Source: Hibiscus mutabilis (lineage: Eukaryota; Streptophyta; Magnoliopsida; Malvales; Malvaceae). From it: DNA of 64,000 nucleotides. The notes beneath the pieces were generated by a model that was not told the origin of the DNA, did no database searches, and worked only from the letters and a program-made list of their open reading frames with translations. The position numbers and the translations under genes were made by a program. The stretch lies in the NCBI GenBank assembly GCA_019671005.1, contig CM033715.1:434001-498000 (forward strand). The letters are read 5' to 3'. This document shows positions 48,784 to 58,613 of this stretch, piece by piece. Every line of letters begins with the position of its first letter. The stretch's first letter is position 1.

Positions 48784-51700
48784 TTAATAACCATTCGTAG
48801 GTTTCGGTTTCTTCTTGAAATTAGAGACGCTGCAGTGTGGACAAACGTACTCCAGCCCGTCTGTTTTTGCATAATCCTGTCGTTCACGAGATAAAACATC
48901 CATGTTAAACTGTTGTCCTATCGCATTCTAGTTTCATTTCTTGATAGGAAAAATTCAGAAGGTGTACCTTAAAAGCTCCAAGCCCTTGCCGCCTGTCACA
49001 GCCGAAGTGAGCCCATTCGCCACAAACTCCACAGTTTACCCAGTCACCTGCTGCGCTACTGTTTTCACACAAAACTCTCCACCGTCAGTATTGCAAACAA
49101 TTCCGTATATGTGCGAACATAAGTTCGTGTAAGAGAGAGAGGGAGAGACCTGTGACATAACAAGCAGCATTCTCCATCCACATCGTCGTGAGCCAATTCG
49201 TACTCTAAAAGGTAAGTCTCGTAATGTCTTTTAAGAGTGTTGCCCACTCCCTAGGTAAATTATAGTAAAAAGCAACGGTTATTGTCCCGATATTAGAAAG
49301 TCAACAAGAACGTAAAACTCGATAGGAAGAAACAACCATTTTTGATGATACGCAATTCACATCACTATCACAAAGTAAACTAATAAGGCAAGCAACTTCG
49401 AAACATACAGTCATCCTATTTGTCAATGTGTGATTGTGCATCTTCGAAAAAACTTGTCCCTTCCAATTTATGCCATTCCCGACATGAAAGCCTCCTCTTG
49501 ACACCACCTGTTACGTTCAATCCTTCAATCATATATATATATTTTGCCAGATATCCATCGTATTTAGCACATAGAATAACTTACCTCTCTATACAAGTTG
49601 AAAAGGTCAAGACGCTTTGCATTCAGAATGGCATCGGGAAACTCAGCTAACCCACCTTGAGGAACCAGCCGAGTATGTCCTCGAAGAATCAGGAACTGCA
49701 TTACATCTCTCAAAAATTCTTCCTGCCAGAAAAAAAAACAAAAGAATATATATTCAAATAATATGAAGGAGAAGTTTAAGTGTAATGCAAAGAGATCCGT
49801 AATTTTCCTCATCTTCTGCAACGACTAGAAAACATAATACACGTGAATACTATATTTGTAAATTCTTATCTCGAAACTCAAGGAAGATTACTAACCTCTG
49901 AGCAAACCTGTAACGGGGCTCTACCACAACCATGTTTCTTAAGTGGTAATGGATTTAAAGATATAATCTGCTGAGCCTGATAAGAACTCGACAGTGCTTT
50001 CCGATGTGTAACAGGAGCAGATTGCTTCACAGGAACTACGGGCAAGTTAACCTTTCCTTGGTCACCGGCATTATATCTCTCGGTCTCGGAAAATCCAGAA
50101 AAGGGAAGCATCTTATGACGATGGGTGTGAGGAATTGGCCTCATAGCAGCAACTTTAGTTTTTGGTCTTGCAATGCCATTTACACCTTCCACAATGGGAC
50201 AGTTTAGAGGTTTGGTGTCTTTACATGGCTCTGATCTTTTCCGACGAGGTGGCGGTGGCACCAACCAGCTCGGAGTTCTGGAAATTAGAGAACTACCCAA
50301 GGAGGGATCCTTGCCCGGGTTTTTGCAAAAGAAAAGAACACGTTCAGCATCATCTTTTTCAAAAGCTGCAACCGACAAACCTTGAATGCTAGCAATCCCC
50401 AGCATAACCAAGCTGCGGTATGACACATCTGGGGCAAGTTGCCTTAATACCTGTCAAAAGTCATTCCGAGAAACTTTAAAATGGTTAAAAAAAATAGAAA
50501 AGCTCGAGAAAGTGTAAAATCGTTAAGAAAATCAGACCTGCAACGCCCATGTGGGAACCTTCATGCTCACTTCGAACACGCTTGCTCCACAGGCAATTGA
50601 GGTTGATCTACGAGGCTCCGATGGAGGCAATTTGCTCTCCTCAGAACTTGACTGTGCACGGACTAGCCGACTCTTCTCGATAAGCTCATTTTTTATATGA
50701 TTTTCCAAAAGCTGAGCCAAAATAAGAAAAATGGGGGGAAATGAGGCTTGAACTTAAAGTAACAACATAGCAATTAACCCGATCACAATTACTTGCCTGA
50801 TTGTTAAAACAAGTCTGTGCACTACCAGACACTAGAAGTGATATGTGAGTCGAACTGCAAGTTGAAAAGTCGCAACGCATGGTCACTACACCACGAGAAA
50901 ATGTTCCTGCCTGAAGAGGTGGTGGCGGAGCACTATAAGAACGGAACCCCATAAGTATGTTGATGATAATGCATAAAAGTAACTTCGAGGAAGCAATTGT
51001 AGGGGGAACGGAAACTCCATAAAAGAAAATATCGAAGTCTCAAGCATTTAACTCAAACCCCTCAAAACAGAACAAAGCCAAAAACCCACATCACAAAAGA
51101 AGCTATAACTAAGACGAAATTTATTGATACCTTGCTCGGTTATGAAGCTTGCTCCCTCGTATCTGGAACAAATAACTGAATCTAGTTAATAAGTGGATAA
51201 AACAGAATCAAAGTATTAGAACAGATTACAGTCTCACACAACAGTTTATAATTGTGGGAATATATGGTTCGACAAGAAAGCAATCGTACGAACTTACTTC
51301 TATGCTTAAGAGGGCATTAAGCCCATCCTCCAAAGATCTCAAAAGGAATACATCCTGCAGGGCATACAGTTAACGGCTAATATAAACCAGGGTGAACAAA
51401 GTATTTTATTGGGCTTAAGAGTATCAGAAGCCCTCAAACTTTTGAAAAAATCAATTAATCCCATGTACTCCCCTATGACCAATGTTGACCGTTAAATCTA
51501 ATAGTTTTACTAGTTTGTGCCTCATGAAACATCACAGTTTCCAGATGGCATTTCCATAAATTTTTAAATGATTTTAGAATTTTTCTTTAAAAAAAGCTGG
51601 AAAGGGAACATGGTAGAACATTGTACGTCACATGACAGTAATATCTTAGAAAAAAACTGTTAAGACTTAACGGTCAAAAACTGGTCAAAAGGTTTAATTG

Positions 51701-53282
51701 ATTCAATTTCTTGGTTTAAGGGCTCAATTGATTCAATTTCTGGGTTCGAGCGTTCAATTGGGTGCCAAAAAAGTCCAGGGGCTTAATTGATTTTTTTTCT
51801 CAAAATTTCGAGGGCTTGAAGCACCCTTAAGCCTATTTTATGTTTCAAGAACAGAACAACTACAATACAAACCTACCAATACGCATGGTGATCCACAAAC
51901 AAGAAACCTCATAGTCACATCATCATCATATATCTTTACAGCAGGAATATTTTCAGGAGAGCTTTCTTCCTCTTGCATATCTACCTCTGGTTGAGAAACA
52001 TCAATTTTCGGAGGCTCCCCGAGCAGACGAGGTTCTGGCTTAACACTTTGTTTCTGACTATCAGAAGAGACACAATTGTTGTTCCGTACACAGTACAGTC
52101 TAAAAGAAGCATGGGCAAGTTGGAATGCATCCCATGTATGGCTACACGAACTGCAATAAACCGAAACTGCAAAACTTTAGAACTGTTTTCCGAAAATATT
52201 CTACCAGTTCGTAGATAGTATCTCAGTAAGCCTTAAAATATGTTAAGTCAATCTAAAGTGGAGTGCATGTATTTGTGTTATCGACCAGTTTCGAAAGTTA
52301 ACAGCACTGTCGGCAACCTCTCTTGACAATTTAACACAATACAACCATTATTCAGCAAGGTAGGGGAAATGGGTCATGCTTTGTCGATGTAATGAGCATA
52401 AGTAGAATTATTTGTACCTTTGTATCACTGATAATAGTGCTTGACGAAAATGGCAACCTGCGTGATGAGAGAATGTATTTTTCCAATATATAACATACAG
52501 TACTCCCTGCCATGAGAAACGAACATCAACGACATTTATGCGAACATAAAAAGGAATGTACACCATTTGTCCATGATCATGGTCAATAATAGTTTTACCT
52601 TGGAGTGAAGTGCCTCCGCCAATTTCTCACCATTGGGGACCTCTAGATACACCTACAAAAACATTCAAGACTAGATTATTTCAAATTTCAACAATTATAA
52701 CGGACTTCAAATAAGCAATGAAAGCAGCATGTACAAAGAATATCCCATATCTCTAGCCATATATCACGTTTTCGTATATTTCAAGGAGAATGAAACTAAA
52801 CTATAAACCCCATGCAACAAATACCATAAGCATAACAAAGTCATGCTTCATCACTCACAGTCGTGGGCAATGTCGAACCAAAGAGTCCACATAAAGCTTC
52901 TGGAGTAGACAAGTCAACATCTCCCCAAACCAGAGAGCCAATCTCTTCACTATCAGCATTCTGCTCTCCTTGCAAGTAAACAATATTCGGCTCCGACGAT
53001 TCAAGAACATACCGGAACTCATCAATGCCAGGATTATTCAAAAGCCGAACCTGCACTCACACAAATAAAAATGTCACAACAATGCAAAAAAACACTAATG
53101 TAAAACTATTGGCACTGCTTATATACCTCTAGGCGCCCTGAAGAAGCAAGCACCGGAAAAGGGTATTTCGGCTTATCATCGGAAACTGGCTGCTTTTGTT
53201 CAGTATCAGAAACTTTACCACCACAAAGAACTCCAAGGAGACTGCAATGGCTCCTTGAAGACCCTTGAGCACTAAACATCAT
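48784..53282 (-). CDS. ARID4: ARID4-like protein (ARID + PHD finger), 15 exons, apparent frameshift in exon 4
   Basis: ARID4 is a nuclear DNA-binding protein; in Arabidopsis it is reported as a subunit of the PEAT chromatin complex with PWWP, EPCR and TRB proteins (literature knowledge). Exons: 53282-53127, 53050-52859, 52652-52599, 52507-52418, 52150-51877, 51354-51298, 51162-51131, 50932-50797, 50711-50538, 50450-49896, 49722-49585, 49507-49409, 49250-49150, 49058-48968, 48876-48784. About 746 residues if the frame is continuous, the usual family length. ARID domain: exons 11-13 (about residues 573-685, FLILRGHTRLVPQGGLAEFP to NTLKRHYETYLLEYE). PHD-type zinc finger: exons 13-15 (CCLLCH, WVNCGVCGEWAHFGC, YVCPHC). 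The tail is basic (KKKPKP). Exon 4 has one base too many at 52,440-52,441, so literal translation stops early in exon 5. Intron 8 is GC-AG. Starts at the first of two tandem ATGs. Confidence 0.9.
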
Positions 53283-53287
53283 GCAAA

Positions 53288-53421
53288 CATGCCAGACCTA
53301 ACTAAACTACTGTGAAATCAAATCAAAACCCTAAAAAACTTACAGTAAATCCGAAAACTCAAAAATCTCTAGATTTTCCAAAATCCCAAGCTGGAGAGTT
53401 CGAAAATTGAAGAAAACTCAC
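53288..53421 (-). promoter_or_regulatory. ARID4 leader: 5' UTR intron and start-overlapping uORF
   Basis: On the minus strand, GGTCG is followed by GTGAGTTTTC (donor at 53,421) and TTTCACAG closes at 53,310, indicating a 112-bp intron in the leader. Downstream, ATG TTT GCA TGA (53,290-53,279) forms a three-codon uORF whose TGA overlaps the main ATG as ATGA. Both are read directly; the splice is inferred from consensus. Confidence 0.5.
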
Positions 53422-53751
53422 CGACCCAGATTAGATTAGAAAGAGAATAGAGAACCCAAATAAGCAAAAGCACCAATAAAAGAGAGGATTTCGAGAGAAA
53501 GAGGAATTCCAAAATCGAAAAGTACAAAAAGGAACCCTAATTTTAGTAAGACTCAACTCTCTAATAATAAAAGAAATCTCAAATAAAGGACGGATCTTTC
53601 TTTCACCTAATAAAAATAAAAATAAAACCCCAAAATCACATTCGCTTAGTTGTTTAATTAAATTCTTAATTTAATCTGTTTCTTTCCATAGTAAAGGCCT
53701 AACATTTAACATCATGTTACCGTAATTGAAAATATATTATTACAAACAACA

Positions 53752-53919
53752 TTACTTGTTCGTAAACATTAAGAATGTCGACAAAAGAATTCTTGTTTCT
53801 GCTCTGCTCTCTGCTAAATATTCTCGTAAGGTTTCTGATTTGGACATAAATCCAGGGCTGGTCGGATTATTCTCATTGTCCAAGGTTGTCTTTTCATCTC
53901 CATCCACCATCATTGTCAT
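53752..53919 (-). CDS. Candidate small ORF, 55 residues
   Basis: ATG at 53,919, TAA at 53,754-53,752, preceded by an in-frame TAA. The peptide begins MTMMVDGDEKTTLDNENN, is acidic at the start, has LREYLAESRAETRILLSTFL in the second half, and is less AT-driven than nearby frames. No family recognised. It lies about 200 bp upstream of the ARID4 leader on the same strand. It may be a real small gene, the last exon of a lost gene, or chance. Confidence 0.3.
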   Translation of the reverse strand: MTMMVDGDEKTTLDNENNPTSPGFMSKSETLREYLAESRAETRILLSTFLMFTNK

Positions 53920-54249
53920 CGATTTAGCATCAGTTTTTTAATTCTGTTGGATGATCACTGTTTAATTAGCAGGAATTAAGACCCAAAAAAGAAGATTATT
54001 AAGTGTGAAGAACAGGGAACCCAGTTTCCATGAAAAGACAACTCTTTTTTGCTTTGGTCTTTTCTTAATTTCTGCTAAAACACACAATTCGTCTTTGTCT
54101 TGCCACCTTGTTGAAAATGATGCACGACCAACGAACTAATCGCCCAAGAATCTGTGGTTTCATATAAGCCCCGACACTTAACAGACTGTGCCAACGACAA
54201 GCTCGTACCTGTAACTAGTTCCATGCATTTATGGTGAATTTTTTTTTTT

Positions 54250-54485
54250 ACAAAACGCTTTAGTTTTAGAATTTAAAGATTTAATATATAATTTAGAGTT
54301 TAAGTGTTTAAGTTTATGGGCTATAATTTAATTTTGTGATTATAATTTAAATTTAGAGTTAAAATTTAAGGGTTTGAATGTTAAACCTTAAATTCCTAAC
54401 TAAATTACCCTTAACTCTAAACCTTAACTTCTAATCTTTAAATATTACATAAACCTTACATTCTAACCACGTAAATTATATATTA
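54250..54485. repeat. Foldback element with TTTAGGG-like interior
   Basis: Left half TTTAGAGTTTAAGTGTTTAA, right half CCTTAAATTCCTAACTAAAT and CTCTAAACCTTAAC, inverted around about 54,385. Fifth member of the series at 0.7, 19.3, 27.3 and 35.4 kb. Confidence 0.5.
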
Positions 54486-54499
54486 AATATTTAAACTAA

Positions 54500-55375
54500 C
54501 AAGAATAAATTACATAAATAGTCACTAAATTTTCAAAAAGCTTGTATTTTGGTTATCAAACTTTTAAAACTTATAATATAATCATTAAACTTTTAATTCG
54601 TTTTCATTAAAGTCACCTTCGTCAGCTAACGATATATAACGTTTACGTGACATGTAACTTTTTTTTCTTCCTTCCTTTCTTTCTTATTTCTCTCCCCTGT
54701 TTTTCCTCCAATATAGCAAAGGTAATGACTATTAAGCTATGAAAATATCATAGTAGAAATTATCATAACCCAACGGATTAAAACCAAACCATATTAAATT
54801 ATTTACGAAGAAAAGCTAAATAGACAGTGGCGGAATTAGAGGTCAAAATTTGGGGTACAGTTTAATTTTTTTTTAAATTGAGGTCTAAACTAAATTCTTT
54901 AAAAATTTAAAACATTTAATAATTTTAAGAGATTTAATAAAAAAAATTAAAATATTGAGGCCTCCAAATTACAATTAAAAAAAAGTTAGAGACTAAATTT
55001 TAATTTTTTAAAATTTTAGACAAAACTTCCGCCTCTGTAAACAAGTAAACATTAAAAGACAACCAAGTTACAGTATAATCTCTATGCAACAATCATTAGA
55101 TTTGCGATTCCCAAATTAAGAATGTGTAGATTAAGAGCTTTGAAACCCTAGAATTTCAAATATTAAAACAGACAAGCGTTGAACTTTTTGGTTCAGTTAG
55201 CTGAGGAAAAATAAAACAGAGAGAAAAGAATGAGGAAGAGGCAAAAATAATGTGTCATGTCATCATTATTTAATATTAGTTAACGAGAATAATTTTAATG
55301 AAAATAAATTAAAATTTTAATGACTATATCGTAAGTTTTAAAAGTTTGGTGATCAAAAATATAAGTGCCTTACAT
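54500..55375. mobile_element. Long-TIR element of the GTCACTAAA family
   Basis: Left arm 54,515-54,650 (AGTCACTAAATTTTC, then CAAACTTTTAAAACTTATAA). The right arm, read inverted from about 55,370, has TGATCACCAAACTTTTAAAA then ACTTACGATATAGTCATTAA. Arms are over 100 bp long. The extra length compared with other copies is partly due to a nested element at 54,825-55,037. Confidence 0.55.
54825..55037. mobile_element. hAT-like MITE nested in the long-TIR element
   Basis: Ends CAGTGGCGGAATT and, read inverted, CAGAGGCGGAAGTTT. Flanking octamers TAAATAGA and TAAACAAG match at 5 of 8 positions, a possible decayed target duplication. About 213 bp, non-coding. Confidence 0.55.
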
Positions 55376-55389
55376 TTCAACGATTGTCG

Positions 55390-55850
55390 TTATCCTAGTT
55401 AAAAAATGACGTTGCATGTTAGTGTCTTCTTCAAAAAGAACCGTGATTTTTTAAATTTACAACTATCATCAAGGTTAAAATTTGGATGAACGAAGCAATT
55501 GAAAGTCAATCTCAATGGCAGAAAGGTCCATTTTATCAGAAGACTACTATAGTTTATATTCAAGATGATCTGGTAATTAATAGTGGTGAATCAGAACTAA
55601 AGAATCTCAATTGAAACAAAAAGTTGAAACTTTTTTATTTGTCATTTTTAACATCAGATGAACTTAAAACAAAATTACATTGATCTTTTGGTCAAGTAGA
55701 TCATTCTCACCGTTGAAATTGATCAGTGATAGTTTCGTTCACAGAATTTTAACTTTAGTGACAGTTGTAAATTAAAAAAATCATGATTTTCTTTAAGAAA
55801 TACTACTGTAATATGTCATGTCAATATTTTTTAACGACAATGAAAATAAT
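55390..55850. repeat. Second inverted-repeat element
   Basis: 55,436-55,510 (AAGAACCGTGATTTTTTAAA, TTTACAACTATCATC, GGATGAACGAAGCAATTG) is inverted at 55,715-55,800 (read inverted: AAAATCATGATTTTTTTAAT, TTTACAACTGTCAC, GTGAACGAAACTATC). Arm length about 90 bp. No coding content. Confidence 0.5.
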
Positions 55851-57055
55851 GAATGCGAATTAAAATTTTAGTGATTGTGAATAAAGCAAACTAAAAATTT
55901 AATGATTTTAGTGAAAACAAACTAAAAATATAATTGTAATGAAATATATCAATTTTAGTAATTAAAATAATTAATATAATATACTATTTAAATGATCAGA
56001 GAAAGTTTTTTTTGTCTCACTTTTATTATGAAAAATAAAATCGTAAAAAATATTGTTTGTTAATAAAAGAAGAGAGGAAAGACGAAGATGGCAAAAAAAA
56101 GAAAAAATAAAAAAGACTAAATTAGTAAAATATTAGAATGTTGAGTTAAAATAAAGTGCAAAACTTGGAGTAAATTAATCATTATACAAATTTTATAACA
56201 ATTAAGCCCATTTTCATTTCATATTTAATCGAGAGAGATTAACTTATTATTATTTTTAAATCAGGTGATATTTTGAACCTTTTAAAGTTGGGGACTAAAA
56301 AGAACTCCCTATAATTAAAGGGAGTTATTTATGTATTTTACCCTTAAAAACAAAAATCCGAAATCTTACACCCAAATGTAATACTGTTCAATTAAAAAGA
56401 GAAAAGAACCGTTAAAATACAAAAATTTTAAAAGTTGGGAAAGATATTAAAATACAAAACTTATCACTTTCAGAAGAACTTGAACAATCTGCTAAATGAA
56501 ATCTAGTGAATAAATTACTTAAATCAGAGTGTTTTATGAAGGAAGTAAACCCTTACGTTACTTATTTTTGGCATAATGGCATAACCGCAAAAGAAAATTA
56601 TAAGCATTTACAGATCAACTTCTTTTGTTGATAAAATACTTATTGATACTTGTCATCCGAACGTAAAATTATCAAAAGATAAATAATTGTCATAAAAACA
56701 ACCTATAACTACAATAAAAATAAAAAAAAAATTATCATAAGAACAGACAAAAAAAACTATCAAAAAATAAATATAATATAAATTGACAAAATAGAAAATA
56801 AAAATAAAGCATTTACAAACAAAAGTTGAATTTTATTTATTTACAAAATTAATAAAACAAAAAAAAAGGTAAAAACCGCTGTGGGTGAGAAAAAAACTAA
56901 TAAAAAAGAATAATTTTAAAATTTTTTAAAATTTCTTATAACCGTCGGGAACAAATGGGAAGAGTCGGAAGAATTGGAGGTTTACTGCAAATATAGCTAG
57001 AAAATATTTATATATATATGTATATATTTAATTTCCATCACTGCCGTCATATTTT
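55851..57055. other. AT-rich intergenic
   Basis: An additional GTATTTTACCC-type MITE end lies near 56,332-56,342. The A-rich stretch 56,690-56,880 has no recognisable feature. Confidence 0.3.
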
Positions 57056-57659
57056 GCAGCGAAATTCAAATCTGGATTTGAACGGCTTTTGATTTCGATT
57101 CTTCTCTTTCTGCAGTTTCAATGTAATTTCTCTTGTTTTGGAACTACATAACGTGTTAATTCAGTTTTAAAACAATTAAAAGAGCAATTCACTGTCATTT
57201 ACGAGATTTTCGTTGCTAGATGATCCGATTGAAATTTTCATCCGATCATATTTTTCTCTCCTTTTTTTCCTTAATCGGTCTCACTGAGAACAAGCCGATT
57301 AGTTTAATTTTTAGGTTTTATCAGTCCAGTTTATTGATTGTTGAATTTCGTTGTTTCTTGGATCGAGCAGTTAAGAGGAGTTACCGGTATAACTGGAAAA
57401 GGGGAGAAAAGAAGCAAAGGGGTTGTATTAGGGTCCGTGGATATTGGAATTTGAGTGCCAGTATTTCAGGTAATTTGATTTTTGTTAATGTTTTCTTGTG
57501 GAAATGTATAATTAGTGTCACGCTTTTCATGTAATTGCAGATTAGTTGATCAGCCGTGTTAAATTTGTTTTTTTAATCAGTAACGTCATTTGCAATCAAG
57601 TTGTTCCCCCATTTTTGGTTAGTTTTATAAGTTTTAAGAGTAGTGGGTATAGGTTAACA
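57056..57659 (+). other. Possible non-coding first exon region
   Basis: 57,060-57,475 is more balanced in base composition, contains a long frame starting at 57,220 and ends in GCCAGTATTTCAG followed by GTAATTTG, a plausible donor. It could be the 5' leader exon of the truncated FAB1 gene downstream, but the translation matches no FAB1 domain. Purely inferential. Confidence 0.25.
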
Positions 57660-58440
57660 TGTAAATAATAAGAGTTGTAAGTCTATCCTAACTAAGTAGT
57701 TTAGTTATAGTCTAACTCTATCCGTGTGAAGATAAGAGTCATAGCCTAGAGGATATCTACTCAACGTAAAACTCCTTGTAAAAGTCTATAAGTAAACTTA
57801 TTTTCTGTAAATCAAAATAATAGAGTAGAAAACTTCTCTAACCCTATTTTCTACATGGTATCAGGTTAAGGCGATCCTATCTATCCAACAGTTTTTTTTC
57901 CTTTTTTTTTTCTGTCGATCAAAACTTTCCTTTCAATGGCTCATTCAGAACCCTCTGCGTCAGAGATTAGTTCTCAAAATAATCATCGTCCCTCTGAGTT
58001 CCAGCTTTCAGATTCATCTCTTTCTCCAATTACATCCTACAAATTAAATAGAAACAACTATCTCCCTTGGTCTTAGTCAGTGAGGCTATATATTACAGGA
58101 AGAAGGAAAGCTTCCTATCTCTCAGATTCAATGCCTATTCCAGAAGAATCTGATCCAGCCTATTCTAACTGGTTGAGTGAGAACAACATGATTATGTCAT
58201 GTTCTACCAGACTGCAGCAGAGATATGGAGTGCAGCCAGAGATACATACTCCAGTGTGGATAATACACCAGAATTATTTGGGGTTGAGAATCAGATTAAA
58301 GATCTCAGACAAGGAGATCTGTCCGTAGCACAATATTTTGGAGTTCTCACTAAGTGCTGACAACAAATTGATTTGTATGAGGCAAATAAGTGGAAGTGTC
58401 CTAATTGCCTTGAAGTCCTAAGGTAAACTCCTGAAAACAG
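57660..58440 (+). mobile_element. Truncated copia element 1: 5' LTR, primer site, partial gag
   Basis: LTR at 57,660-57,855 (TGTAAATAATAAGAG to CCCTATTTTCTACA), directly followed by TGGTATCAGGTTAAG, a Met-tRNA-type primer site. gag starts at 57,936 (MAHSEPSASEISS), has the copia-typical YKLNRNNYLPWS with a TAG at 58,074-58,076, then a shift of frame near 58,200, and fades by about 58,440. Protease, integrase, RT and the 3' LTR are absent. Its LTR differs from that of the element at 59,146. Confidence 0.75.
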
Positions 58441-58613
58441 CTGGTACCTTCTGGATAACGAGATTTTTTGGCCATGAAGGGAATGGAAAGGGTAGTTTTA
58501 TTAGTGGTATAGAAAATAAATTTAAAAAAGAAAAATGGTGTTTAGATATGGTCCAATGAAACGTATCAGTTGCTTTCTTATATCCTCTGATTGTGTTGTT
58601 TTACGATATGCAG

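Noticed and set aside
57220..57534. 104-codon plus frame as a protein-coding exon
   Set aside because: Translation matches no FAB1 domain or other family; read as possible leader exon only.
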